DNA of 15,616 bases from an uncultured Lachnospiraceae bacterium (GCA_949076555.1 CARUOB010000019.1:11022-26637); one strand, 5' to 3'; counted from the stretch's first letter, positions 7,403-15,446 are shown. The notes: generated by a model from the sequence alone, not told the origin. A program made the numbers and translations.

Positions 7403-8488
7403 GTGTCCAGAGTGTATAATTTTTCAGCGGGACCCGCAGTTTTGCCGGAAGAGGTGTTAAAAGAGGCTGCGGAGGAGATGCTTGACTACAAGGGATCAGG
7501 GATGTCGGTCATGGAAATGAGCCATCGTTCGAAGGTTTATGACACGATCATCAAGGAGGCGGAGGCGGATCTGCGCACGCTCCTTAACATTCCCGATAAC
7601 TATAAGGTATTGTTTCTACAGGGCGGTGCGAGCCTTTTGTTTGCGTCTGTGCCCATGAATCTGATGAAGAACCGCAAGGCGGGTTATATTTTGACCGGGC
7701 AGTGGGCGAAGAAGGCTTTTGCGGAGGCGAAGATTTACGGGGAAGCCGTGGAGCTGGCGTCCTCTGCGGATGAGACTTTCTCCTATATTCCGGACTGTTC
7801 CGATCTTCCCATAACGGATGATATGGATTACGTTTATATATGCGAGAACAATACGATCTACGGAACCAAGTACCATACGCTGCCGGATACCAAAGGAAAG
7901 ATTCTGGTTTCCGACGTGTCTTCCTGCTTCCTCTCGGAGCCGATGGATGTGACGAAGTACGGCCTTGTCTATGCGGGCGTCCAGAAGAACGTAGGTCCCG
8001 CGGGCACGCAGGTTGTTATCATCAGAGAGGATCTGCTGACGGATGAGGCGCTGCCCGGCACGCCCACCATGATGAAGTTTAAAGTACATGCGGACAATGA
8101 CTCTCTGTACAACACGCCTCCCTGCTATGGCATTTATATTTGCGGCAAGGTGTTCAAGTGGCTTCTGAAAAACGGCGGCCTTGCGGCGATGAAGGAGTTG
8201 AATGAGAAGAAGGCGAAAATCCTTTACGATTTCCTCGATGAGAGCAAGCTCTTTAAGGGGACGGTCAGAAAAGAGGACAGATCCCTTATGAATGTGCCTT
8301 TTGTGACAGGAAACGAGGAGACGGACGCCCAATTTATCAAGGAGGCGACGGCTGCCGGATTCGTAAACCTGAAAGGACACAGAACCGTGGGCGGTATGCG
8401 CGCCAGCATCTACAACGCGATGCCTGTGGAGGGCGTGGAGAAGCTGGTTGCCTTTATGAGGGAATTTGAGCAGAAGTGCTTAAAATAA
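7403..8488 (+). CDS. serC: phosphoserine aminotransferase
   Basis: A 361-residue PLP enzyme (class V aminotransferase) that converts 3-phosphohydroxypyruvate and glutamate to phosphoserine. It starts at GTG 7403, with GGGAGGAG at 7389-7396; no in-frame ATG precedes it, and the protein opens with the family hallmark YNFSAGPAVLPEEVL. Other signatures: LQGGASLLFASVPMNL near the cofactor phosphate pocket, DVSSCFLSEPMDV, the PLP lysine K195 in GVQKNVGPAG, and the C-terminal GHRTVGGMRASIYNAMP for substrate phosphate binding. Length is normal for the family. It precedes serA by 23 bases, so one transcript is expected. The serine phosphatase gene is not in the window. Confidence 0.97.
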   Translation: MSRVYNFSAGPAVLPEEVLKEAAEEMLDYKGSGMSVMEMSHRSKVYDTIIKEAEADLRTLLNIPDNYKVLFLQGGASLLFASVPMNLMKNRKAGYILTGQWAKKAFAEAKIYGEAVELASSADETFSYIPDCSDLPITDDMDYVYICENNTIYGTKYHTLPDTKGKILVSDVSSCFLSEPMDVTKYGLVYAGVQKNVGPAGTQVVIIREDLLTDEALPGTPTMMKFKVHADNDSLYNTPPCYGIYICGKVFKWLLKNGGLAAMKELNEKKAKILYDFLDESKLFKGTVRKEDRSLMNVPFVTGNEETDAQFIKEATAAGFVNLKGHRTVGGMRASIYNAMPVEGVEKLVAFMREFEQKCLK

Positions 8489-8511
8489 TAATGACAGAAA
8501 GGATAAGTCCG

Positions 8512-9675
8512 ATGTTTAAATATCATTGCTTAAATCCCATCGCCCAGGTGGGTCTGGAAAAATTCAGTGAGCAGTATGAAAAGACAGAGAAGATCGAGGA
8601 GGCGGACGGCATTCTGGTGAGAAGCGCGGCCATGCACGACATGGAGCTGCCGGAAAACCTTCTGGCCATCGCCCGCGCAGGCGCAGGCGTAAATAATATT
8701 CCGTTAGATAAATGCGCGGAGAAAGGCATCGTAGTGTTCAACACCCCCGGCGCCAACGCAAACGGCGTGAAGGAGCTGGTGATTGCGGGCATGCTTTTGG
8801 CGTCCCGTGACGTGGCCGGAGGTATCGAGTGGGTGAAGGCGAACGTGGCCGACGAGAATATCGCGAAGGACGCGGAGAAGGCGAAGAAGAATTTCGCGGG
8901 AACGGAGATTCAGGGCAAGAAGCTGGGTATCATCGGCCTTGGCGCGATCGGCGTGAAGGTGGCCAATGTGGCGAAGCACCTTGGCATGGAAGTTTACGGT
9001 TACGACCCTTATGTGTCCGTAGATGCGGCGTGGAACTTAAGCCGCGACGTAAAACACGTGCTGCATGTGGAGGAGATTTATGCGGAGTGTGATATCATCA
9101 CGATTCATGTGCCGCTGATGGATGCGACGAAGGGGATGATCAATCAGGATGCGCTCGGACAGATGAAGGACGGCGTGATCCTCTTAAACTTTGCGAGAGA
9201 CCTTCTCGTAGATGAAAAGGCAGTTTTGGAGAGCATTCATGCCGGGAAAGTGAGAAAGTATGTTTCCGATTTCCCGAATCCCACCACGGCGGGGCAGGAG
9301 GGGTGCATTGTGATCCCGCATCTTGGCGCATCCACGGAGGAGTCCGAGGACAACTGTGCGGTGATGGCTGTGAAACAGATGAAGGACTATCTGGAGAACG
9401 GTAACATTGCCAACAGTGTGAACTATCCGAAGTGCGATATGGGGATTTGCGAGCAGGCTGGCCGTGTGGCGATTTTCCATAAGAACATTGCCAACATGAT
9501 CACCAAGTTTACCGCCTGCTTCGGTGACAACAACATCAATATCTCCGATATGACGAACAAGTCGAGGGGAGAGGTGGCTTACACGATGCTGGATATCGAG
9601 ACGCCCGCCTCCAAAGAGATCATTGAAAAACTCCAGTCCATCGACGGCGTGTTCCGGGTGAGAGTGGTGAAGTGA
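8512..9675 (+). CDS. serA: D-3-phosphoglycerate dehydrogenase (ACT-domain form)
   Basis: A 387-residue NAD enzyme that oxidises 3-phosphoglycerate to 3-phosphohydroxypyruvate, the first step of serine synthesis. I chose ATG 8512 because AGAAAGGA (8496-8503) is well spaced and the protein then starts MFKYHCLNPIA as in clostridial relatives; GTG 8476 and ATG 8491 are in-frame alternatives. The Rossmann loop GLGAIG is at 142-147, a catalytic arginine candidate is R229 in NFARDLL, and the catalytic histidine is H270 in PHLGASTEESEDNCA. A C-terminal ACT domain (about 318-387, VAIFHKNIANMITKF onward) likely senses serine. The enzyme lacks the intervening domain of long SerA types. The canonical catalytic glutamate is not obvious around FPNPTTAGQEG, which is the short clostridial arrangement as I recall it. 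Confidence 0.95.
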   Translation: MFKYHCLNPIAQVGLEKFSEQYEKTEKIEEADGILVRSAAMHDMELPENLLAIARAGAGVNNIPLDKCAEKGIVVFNTPGANANGVKELVIAGMLLASRDVAGGIEWVKANVADENIAKDAEKAKKNFAGTEIQGKKLGIIGLGAIGVKVANVAKHLGMEVYGYDPYVSVDAAWNLSRDVKHVLHVEEIYAECDIITIHVPLMDATKGMINQDALGQMKDGVILLNFARDLLVDEKAVLESIHAGKVRKYVSDFPNPTTAGQEGCIVIPHLGASTEESEDNCAVMAVKQMKDYLENGNIANSVNYPKCDMGICEQAGRVAIFHKNIANMITKFTACFGDNNINISDMTNKSRGEVAYTMLDIETPASKEIIEKLQSIDGVFRVRVVK

Positions 9676-9740
9676 GTCAGCTTCCGCCGACAGGATACGG
9701 ACGGCATGGAAGTGATAGAGAGAGATAATAGCATACAGAG

Positions 9741-9789
9741 AAATAAAACAAGGGTCTGGCGGTCAAATTCGACAGACCCTTGTTATTTC
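9741..9789. terminator. bidirectional intrinsic terminator between serA and the convergent gene
   Basis: AACAAGGGTCTG (9747-9758) and CAGACCCTTGTT (9773-9784) form a perfect 12-bp stem around a 14-base loop. The + strand continues TATTTC. The - strand continues TTTTATTTC after the CAAGGGTCTG stem. It sits between two convergent genes, as expected for a shared terminator. Confidence 0.85.
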
Positions 9790-9818
9790 ACAGGAAACTG
9801 CGACAGTGCGCGCTCTTT

Positions 9819-10103
9819 CTAATTCAGGCGGTTTGCGATAGAAGAAAAATCGGCTGTCTCTCCCTCTTCCAGAGTCGCCTGCAGCTTTTTGTCGGCCTCC
9901 ACGGCGGATTCGCTGGCCAGATCCATGTAGAGGATGAAGATATCTTCCACGGATTTTCCGGTCTCGTCCGCAATTTCCTGCATGATGGGTTTAAGCGCCT
10001 CTAATTGAAATGAAATTCTGGTTTTCTGGGGATCGATGTCCGCAAGCGCTTCTTCCGCGTAGGCGTTGATCCGGTCCAGAATTTTCTGCTCTTCGATGGT
10101 CAT
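9819..10103 (-). CDS. hypothetical protein, 94 residues
   Basis: I do not recognise this small protein. It starts MTIEEQKILDRINAYAEE and appears entirely helical and acidic, with no signal peptide, membrane segment or cysteine. ILYMDLASESAVEADKKLQATLEEGE suggests helices that could pair. I chose ATG 10103 because GGAAAGGAA (10111-10119) lies 7 bases upstream; ATG 10109 is too close and GTG 10121 overlaps the site. It is the only - strand gene in the window, convergent with serA and sharing its terminator, and divergent from the DUF1015 gene. It is probably real given the ribosome site, promoter elements and terminator, but its function is unknown. Confidence 0.75.
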   Translation of the reverse strand: MTIEEQKILDRINAYAEEALADIDPQKTRISFQLEALKPIMQEIADETGKSVEDIFILYMDLASESAVEADKKLQATLEEGETADFSSIANRLN

Positions 10104-10128
10104 AGGCATCTTCCTTTCCACTTCTTAT

Positions 10129-10161
10129 TTTATAGATTTCGCTTTGCGGTGCATATGTCAA
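10129..10161 (-). promoter_or_regulatory. possible promoter of the 94-residue hypothetical gene
   Basis: On the - strand, a perfect TTGACA (10161-10156) is followed by TATAAA (10134-10129). The spacer is 21 bases, longer than the preferred 17, so either the real -10 is a less perfect hexamer nearer to it or an activator is needed. Confidence 0.35.
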
Positions 10162-10194
10162 AAACTGCCCCTGCGCCGCTTCGCCGCTCATTGG

Positions 10195-10234
10195 GTAACA
10201 GTTCAGCCTTCGGCTTCACTGCCACGTCTGTTAC
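10195..10234. repeat. inverted repeat in the divergent intergenic region
   Basis: GTAACAG (10195-10201) and CTGTTAC (10228-10234) are perfect inverted repeats. Inside, AGCC-ttc-GGCT (10205-10215) forms a second stem. It lies upstream of the DUF1015 promoter and has no T-tail, so it may be an operator, a dispersed palindromic element or a structured RNA fragment. Confidence 0.5.
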
Positions 10235-10263
10235 TTCATTGGAACAATTCTACCACTATTCCC

Positions 10264-10292
10264 TTGTGGTGACAAACATTATTTGCTAAAAT
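10264..10292 (+). promoter_or_regulatory. predicted promoter of the DUF1015 gene
   Basis: TTGTGG (10264-10269), 17 bases, then TAAAAT (10287-10292), preceded directly by TGC as in an extended -10. The start would be near 10299, so the hairpin at 10304-10320 would lie at the very 5' end of the transcript. Confidence 0.55.
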
Positions 10293-10303
10293 AAAGTCAT
10301 ACG

Positions 10304-10320
10304 TCCCGCAAGCTGCGGGA
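10304..10320 (+). promoter_or_regulatory. 5' leader hairpin of the DUF1015 gene
   Basis: TCCCGCA (10304-10310) pairs with TGCGGGA (10314-10320) around the loop AGC. It ends just before the AAGGAGAGG ribosome binding site (10324-10332). It could protect the 5' end of the message or modulate ribosome access. Confidence 0.5.
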
Positions 10321-10335
10321 AAGAAGGAGAGGTTT

Positions 10336-11619
10336 ATGGCAGACATCATTCCGTTTCGGGCAGTCAGGCCAAGGGTCGACCTGGCTGACAAAATAGCAGC
10401 GCTGCCCTATGACGTTTACAACACAAAAGAGGCCAGAGAGGCCGTGGCGGGGGACAATGATACGTTTCTCCGGATAGACAGACCGGAGACGCAGTTTCCG
10501 GAAGGGTACGACATGTACGCGCCTGAGGTTTATGAGAAGGCGAGAGAAATGCTCGGCCGCATGATGGAGGACGGGCATTTCATACAGGAGGAGAAAGCGG
10601 CGTACTATGTCTATGAGCTGGTGATGGACGGCAGATCACAGGTGGGAATCGGCGCCTGCGCCTCCGTGGACGATTACGACGCGCAGGTGATAAAGAAACA
10701 CGAGAAAACCCGGGCGGATAAGGAGGCCGACCGCATCAGGCATGTGGACGTGTGCAGCGCCCAGACAGGCCCCATTTTTCTGGCTTACCGCAGAAAAGAG
10801 GAGATCGAGCGGGAGGTCATGGGGGCTATGGAGCGGGAGCCGGTCTATGACTTTACGGCGGCGGACGGCATCACCCACAGGCTTTGGGTGATCGACGAGA
10901 CAGAGTCCGTGGACCGGATCAGAGACGCCTTCCGGCAGGTGGAATCCATCTACATTGCGGACGGCCATCACAGATGCGAGTCAGCGGTGCGGGTTTCTAA
11001 GAAAAGAAGGGCGGCCTTTCCTGCTTACACGGGCAAGGAAGAATTTAACTATTTTCTCTCCGTTCTGTTTCCGGACGACCAGCTTATGATCATGGACTAT
11101 AACAGGGTGGTGAAGCCGGGAGCGGACTTTGACGAGCGGACATTTATTGGGAAGGCAGAAGAGGCGTTCGTGCTGGAAAAAATGGGAAAAGAGCCGTACA
11201 GACCGCAGAAAAAGGGCGAGATCGGCATGTACTACCGGGATGTGTGGTATCGCCTGACGATAAAGGAAGCGTGTTATACGGGAGATCCGGTGGAAGATCT
11301 GGATGTGGCGGTTTTACAGAAGGAGCTGTTTGAGCCTGTGTTTGGCATTGCGGATCCGAAGGTGGATGAGCGGATCGACTTTGTGGGCGGTATCAGGGGG
11401 CTTGCAGAGCTGGAGCGGCGGGTACATACGGACGCGATGGTGGCTTTTGCCATGTTTCCCACGGATATCCACGAACTGTTCGCCGTGTCGGATGCGGGAA
11501 AGCTGATGCCTCCAAAATCCACATGGTTTGAACCAAAGCTAAGAAGCGGGCTTCTCATTCACCGGATCGAGGAACCGGGCAAGGGCGCGGTAGATGATTT
11601 CGGCGGTGGCAAGGAATAG
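10336..11619 (+). CDS. DUF1015 family protein (ParB/Srx-like fold candidate)
   Basis: A 427-residue soluble protein recognised as DUF1015 by its start IIPFRAVRPR, LPYDVYNTKEAREA, FLRIDRPE, the central HEKTRADKEADRIRH (H122, E123, K124, T125), QTGPIFLAYR, and the motif IADGHHRCESAVR (D209-R213). The GHHR motif recalls the GERR-like box of ParB-type folds; this fold relation is from memory and is inferential. AAGGAGAGG gives a strong start at ATG 10336. The length is typical. The function is unknown. The gene lies close to serC-serA, an association I have seen in Clostridia. Free-serine kinases (SbnI, archaeal SerK) also belong to the ParB/Srx superfamily, so a serine or phosphoserine role is plausible but unproven. 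The next gene, glgB, starts 85 bases later on the same strand. Confidence 0.88.
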   Translation: MADIIPFRAVRPRVDLADKIAALPYDVYNTKEAREAVAGDNDTFLRIDRPETQFPEGYDMYAPEVYEKAREMLGRMMEDGHFIQEEKAAYYVYELVMDGRSQVGIGACASVDDYDAQVIKKHEKTRADKEADRIRHVDVCSAQTGPIFLAYRRKEEIEREVMGAMEREPVYDFTAADGITHRLWVIDETESVDRIRDAFRQVESIYIADGHHRCESAVRVSKKRRAAFPAYTGKEEFNYFLSVLFPDDQLMIMDYNRVVKPGADFDERTFIGKAEEAFVLEKMGKEPYRPQKKGEIGMYYRDVWYRLTIKEACYTGDPVEDLDVAVLQKELFEPVFGIADPKVDERIDFVGGIRGLAELERRVHTDAMVAFAMFPTDIHELFAVSDAGKLMPPKSTWFEPKLRSGLLIHRIEEPGKGAVDDFGGGKE

Positions 11620-11704
11620 GATGTCACGGCTTTTAGCGGCACAGAAGGAAAAGGGAAATGGGAATGTTAATGCATAGGATTGACAGAAAGGCGGAAGGGC
11701 GCAG

Positions 11705-14386
11705 ATGAATAAAAAAACATATAAACTGATGAACTGGGCAAAAATAGAGGAGATTGTTTACTCGGAGTCGGATAATCCGCATGAGATTCTCGGCGCCCAC
11801 GCGGCGGGAAGCTCGGTACTTGTACAGACCTTTCAGCCGGGGGCGAAGAGCGTGCGCTTACAGCTTTTGGACGGGGACAAGAGCTACCGGATGGAGGAGG
11901 CCGACGAGGAGGGGTATTTTGCGCTGCTTTTGCCGGGAAAAACCATTCCCGCGTATGAATATGTGGTGGAAGCGACGAACGGCAGCCTGAAAAAAATACG
12001 GGACGCTTATAATTTTGCGCCGCAGATCAGCAGGCAGGACACGGAGAAATTTGATGCGGGCATCCACTACGGTATTTATGAGAAGCTGGGAGCGCATCCG
12101 CAGGTTGTGGACGGGATCGCGGGTACGGCCTTTGCAGTTTGGGCGCCGAATGCCATGCGGGTCAGCGTGGTCGGCGATTTTAACGGCTGGGACGGCAGGG
12201 TCCACCAGATGCGGCGGCTTTGGGATTCCGGTATTTTCGAGATATTTATTCCGGATGTAAAAGAGGGGGACTGCTATAAATTCGAGATTAAGACGAAAAG
12301 CGGCCTTGTGTTTATGAAGGCGGACCCGTATGGTTTCGGGGCGCAGATGCGGCCGGACAGCGCCTCCGTGGTGCGGGATATCACGGGCTTTTCATGGAAG
12401 GATGAAAAGTGGATGAAGGAGCGCGCTGCACTGCAGGCGGAGAATAAGCCCATGAGCGTGTATGAGCTTTATCTCGGCTCTTTTGAGAAACCCTCAGACG
12501 GCAGGGAGTTTTTCACTTACAGAGAGCTTGCGCCAAAGATTATCGACTATGTGAAGAAGATGGGATATACCCATATTGAGTTGATGCCTGTGATGGAGCA
12601 TCCGCTGGATGAATCATGGGGCTATCAGGTGATCGGCTATTATGCGCCCACCTCCCGCTATGGTACGCCGGAGGACTTTATGTACTTTATGGATGAGATG
12701 CACCGGGCGGGAATCGGCGTGATTCTGGACTGGGTGCCCGCGCATTTCCCGAGGGATACTTACGGCTTGTCGGGGTTTGACGGCACTTGTCTGTATGAGC
12801 ATCAAGATCCGAGACAGGGATTCCATCCGCACTGGGGGACGCTGATTTATAATTACGGCAGGCCGCAGGTGAGCAATTACCTGATTGCCAATGCGCTGTA
12901 CTGGGTGGAAAAATACCACGCTGACGGAATCCGCATAGACGCGGTTGCTTCCATGCTTTATCTGGATTATGGAAAGAACGACGGGGAGTGGGTGGCGAAC
13001 ATCTACGGCGGCCATGAAAATCTGGAGGCGGTGGAGCTTCTCAAGCATTTAAATTCTATCATGAAGAAACGCAATCCGGGTGTGCTGATGATTGCGGAGG
13101 AGTCCACGGCGTGGCCGAAGATTACGGGGGCGCTTGACGAGGACGGGCTGGGCTTTGACATGAAGTGGAATATGGGCTTTATGAACGATTATCTGGGCTA
13201 TATCACGACGGACCCTTTCTTCCGTTCCGGAAGGCACAATGACCTGACTTTCAGCATGATCTACGCTTACAGCGAGAAGTTTATGCTGGTGCTGTCCCAC
13301 GACGAGGTGGTGCACGGCAAGGGGACGCTCCTTGGCAGGATGCCGGGAGAGCGGGAAAAGCAGTTTGCCAACCTGCGGCTGACCTATGCGTACCACATGA
13401 CCCATCCTGGCAAAAAACTTCTGTTTATGGGGCAGGATATCGGGGAATACAAAGAATTTAACGAGAAACGTGCCGTGGAGTGGGCGCTTTTGGAGAATGC
13501 GGACCACAAAAAGCTCAACAAGCTGGTGGCGGATTTAAACAAATTTTATGTTTCTTCTCCTGCGCTCTATGAGAAGGATACTTCATGGGAGGGCTTTGAG
13601 TGGATCAATTGTATCACGCCAAACGCCTGTATGCTGTCTTATATCAGAAAGACGGACGACGTTAAGGATATGCTGGTGGTGGTGGCGAATTTCGCCGACG
13701 CGAGACAGGAATTTCGGGTGGGTGTGCCCTGTGAGGGAAAATATCAGGAAGTTTTCAATACGGATGATCCGGCTTACGGCGGCAGCGGCATACTGAATAC
13801 GGCAGTCTGCGATGCGCTGGAGATGGAGTGGGACGGCAAGCCCTATGCCATCGATATGGTGAGTGCGCCGCTCAGCATCAGTATGTTCTCCTATACGCCT
13901 TACACGAAGGAGGAGAAAGCGGAGATCGAGCGGAAACGCGCGGAGGAAAGACGGCTTGCGAAGGAAGCGGAAGAGAGACGGCTGGCCGAAGAGGAGGCCG
14001 CGCGCACGGCGCAGGCTGCGGCGGAGGCCAGAGAGCAGGCGAAACGGGCTGCGGCAGAGGCGAAAGAACTGGCGAAGCGGGCAGCCGCGGAGGCCAAGGA
14101 GCGCGCGAAGGCGGCGGAACTCTTAGAGAAGGCAGCGGAGGCGGCGGCGCAGAAACTTCAAGAGCTGACGAAGAAGCCGAAGACAGCGGTTAAGCAGCCG
14201 GTGGACGGGAAAGAGGAGCCGAAGGCTGTATCCGCCGCAAAGCCCGGAAGGAAGCAGACCGGTAAGAGGGCAGCGGTGAAGAAAGCACCCACAAGTCGGA
14301 CAAAAGGGAAAGAGACGGATGTCACGAAATCTGCAGAAAAACAAGAATCCGTGAAGAAGGCAGAGAGTGACGGCGCAAAAGAGTAA
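11705..14386 (+). CDS. glgB: 1,4-alpha-glucan branching enzyme with a long charged C-terminal tail
   Basis: GlgB cleaves alpha-1,4 glucan chains and re-attaches them by alpha-1,6 bonds in glycogen synthesis. Domains: an N-terminal module (about 20-110, NPHEILGAH), CBM48 (about 138-215, FAVWAPNAMRVSVVGDFNGW), a GH13 barrel from about 250 (SVYELYLGSFEK), and a C-terminal beta domain to about 735. Catalytic residues are nucleophile D412 (GIRIDAVASM), acid/base E465 (MIAEESTAWP) and D533 (LSHDEVVHGKGTL); their spacing of 53 and 121 residues equals that of the E. coli enzyme. GGAAGG upstream supports ATG 11705. Odd: residues about 736-893 are extra. First comes a charged Ala/Glu/Arg/Lys helix with three 11-residue repeats (771-803), then a basic Lys/Pro/Ala/Ser-Thr segment. 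Family length is usually 630-760. No other glycogen gene is adjacent. The core call is secure; the tail function is unknown. Confidence 0.97.
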   Translation: MNKKTYKLMNWAKIEEIVYSESDNPHEILGAHAAGSSVLVQTFQPGAKSVRLQLLDGDKSYRMEEADEEGYFALLLPGKTIPAYEYVVEATNGSLKKIRDAYNFAPQISRQDTEKFDAGIHYGIYEKLGAHPQVVDGIAGTAFAVWAPNAMRVSVVGDFNGWDGRVHQMRRLWDSGIFEIFIPDVKEGDCYKFEIKTKSGLVFMKADPYGFGAQMRPDSASVVRDITGFSWKDEKWMKERAALQAENKPMSVYELYLGSFEKPSDGREFFTYRELAPKIIDYVKKMGYTHIELMPVMEHPLDESWGYQVIGYYAPTSRYGTPEDFMYFMDEMHRAGIGVILDWVPAHFPRDTYGLSGFDGTCLYEHQDPRQGFHPHWGTLIYNYGRPQVSNYLIANALYWVEKYHADGIRIDAVASMLYLDYGKNDGEWVANIYGGHENLEAVELLKHLNSIMKKRNPGVLMIAEESTAWPKITGALDEDGLGFDMKWNMGFMNDYLGYITTDPFFRSGRHNDLTFSMIYAYSEKFMLVLSHDEVVHGKGTLLGRMPGEREKQFANLRLTYAYHMTHPGKKLLFMGQDIGEYKEFNEKRAVEWALLENADHKKLNKLVADLNKFYVSSPALYEKDTSWEGFEWINCITPNACMLSYIRKTDDVKDMLVVVANFADARQEFRVGVPCEGKYQEVFNTDDPAYGGSGILNTAVCDALEMEWDGKPYAIDMVSAPLSISMFSYTPYTKEEKAEIERKRAEERRLAKEAEERRLAEEEAARTAQAAAEAREQAKRAAAEAKELAKRAAAEAKERAKAAELLEKAAEAAAQKLQELTKKPKTAVKQPVDGKEEPKAVSAAKPGRKQTGKRAAVKKAPTSRTKGKETDVTKSAEKQESVKKAESDGAKE
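14015..14113 (+). repeat. three tandem 33-bp repeats in the glgB tail
   Basis: Units at 14015-14047, 14048-14080 and 14081-14113 encode AAAEAREQAKR, AAAEAKELAKR and AAAEAKERAKA (residues 771-803). The 11-residue period suits a straight helix or coiled coil. Synonymous differences between units (for example GCTGCGGCA against GCAGCCGCG) suggest either older duplication or selection on the protein rather than fresh slippage. Confidence 0.85.
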
Positions 14387-14478
14387 GAGATAAAAAGAGT
14401 AAGAAACGCAAAGCAGGGTGTGGATAGAGGAAGACAGGATTCGTCTAAAAATAAGACGGGAGGACACAAGGAGGCGGC

Positions 14479-15363
14479 ATGGAAGATCAGGTTGTGGAAG
14501 AACAGATCAGGGAGATTGAATATATTGCTTCGGATGAGTTGAACGTAGGGCTGATTCAGAGGTATATGGAGGAACTGCCGGAGAAAATGCTTCGTCTGGG
14601 CATCAGGGTGCTGTTGGCGCTGGTTGTATTTTTTATCGGCATACAGCTCATTAAGCTGGTGCGTAGAATCCTTCGGAAATCCTTTGAGCGCCGGAATGTG
14701 GATGTGGGCGTGAGCCGTTTTCTGGATTCCCTTGTCAAGACAGTACTCTACATCCTGCTGCTGTTTATGATCGCCTCCTCCTTCGGGCTGGATGCCACCA
14801 GCGTGGTGGCTCTGGTGGGTTCCGCGGGCGTGGCCATCGGTCTGGCGGTACAGGGGAGCCTGTCCAATTTTGCGGGAGGCGTGCTGATTTTGCTCCTAAA
14901 GCCCTTTAAGGTGGGAGACTATATCAGGGACGCCGCCGGCAACGAGGGGATGGTGGAGGATGTGCAGCTTTTCTATACCAGACTGGCCACACCGGACCGT
15001 CATATGGTGGTGGTGCCGAACGGGGAACTGGCAAACGGCAATATTTTGAATATGAGCACGCTGAACGACCGGAGGATGGACATTAAGGTGGGGATTTCCT
15101 ACGAGGCGGATATCCGCAGGGCGAAGGAGGTTCTTCTCAAGGTGTTGGAGGAAGATCCCGGTGTTTTACAGGACGAGGAGAAGCGGGTGTTTGTGGATGA
15201 TCTGGCGGACAGCAGTGTGGTTCTCAACCTGCGCTGCTACAGCACCAACGAAAATTACTGGGAAACCAGATGGCGGCTTATGGAGTCGGTGAAGTATGCC
15301 CTCGACGAGGCGGGGATCGGGATTCCTTTCCCGCAGATCGATGTGCATATGAGAGAAAACTGA
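14479..15363 (+). CDS. MscS-family small-conductance mechanosensitive channel
   Basis: A 294-residue inner-membrane channel that opens under membrane tension to release osmolytes on hypo-osmotic shock. An acidic, helical N-terminal stretch of about 38 residues precedes TM1 (about 39-60), TM2 (about 85-103) and the pore helix TM3 (about 108-140). TM3 has the family hallmark GSAGVAIGLAVQGSLSNFAGG, then LLLKPFKVGDYI leading into the beta domain (EGMVEDVQLFYTRLATPD, VVVPNGELANGNILN) and the C-terminal alpha/beta domain ending in FPQIDVH. Length is close to E. coli MscS (286). AAGGAGGCGGC before ATG 14479 is a strong ribosome site. It follows glgB by 92 bases on the same strand with no strong terminator between, so partial co-transcription is possible. 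Confidence 0.95.
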   Translation: MEDQVVEEQIREIEYIASDELNVGLIQRYMEELPEKMLRLGIRVLLALVVFFIGIQLIKLVRRILRKSFERRNVDVGVSRFLDSLVKTVLYILLLFMIASSFGLDATSVVALVGSAGVAIGLAVQGSLSNFAGGVLILLLKPFKVGDYIRDAAGNEGMVEDVQLFYTRLATPDRHMVVVPNGELANGNILNMSTLNDRRMDIKVGISYEADIRRAKEVLLKVLEEDPGVLQDEEKRVFVDDLADSSVVLNLRCYSTNENYWETRWRLMESVKYALDEAGIGIPFPQIDVHMREN

Positions 15364-15446
15364 CGGAAATGTGAATGCCGGAAAGCCCGGCGCAGTCGTG
15401 AATTTAACGCTGACACAATTTGCTGACAGATTTCTAAAAAAATCTC

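Noticed and set aside
14442..14458. CGTCT...AGACG hairpin between glgB and the MscS gene as a terminator
   Set aside because: Only 5 bp with a 7-base A-rich loop and no T-run on the + strand; too weak to call.
15377..15391. GCCGG-aaagc-CCGGC hairpin after the MscS gene as a terminator
   Set aside because: The 5-bp stem is not followed by a T-run; it may contribute to mRNA end structure but is not a supportable terminator.
15409..15428. GCTGACA direct repeats 13 bases apart upstream of the tRNA promoter
   Set aside because: Two 7-base copies are not enough to call an operator, and the spacing does not match any site I recognise.
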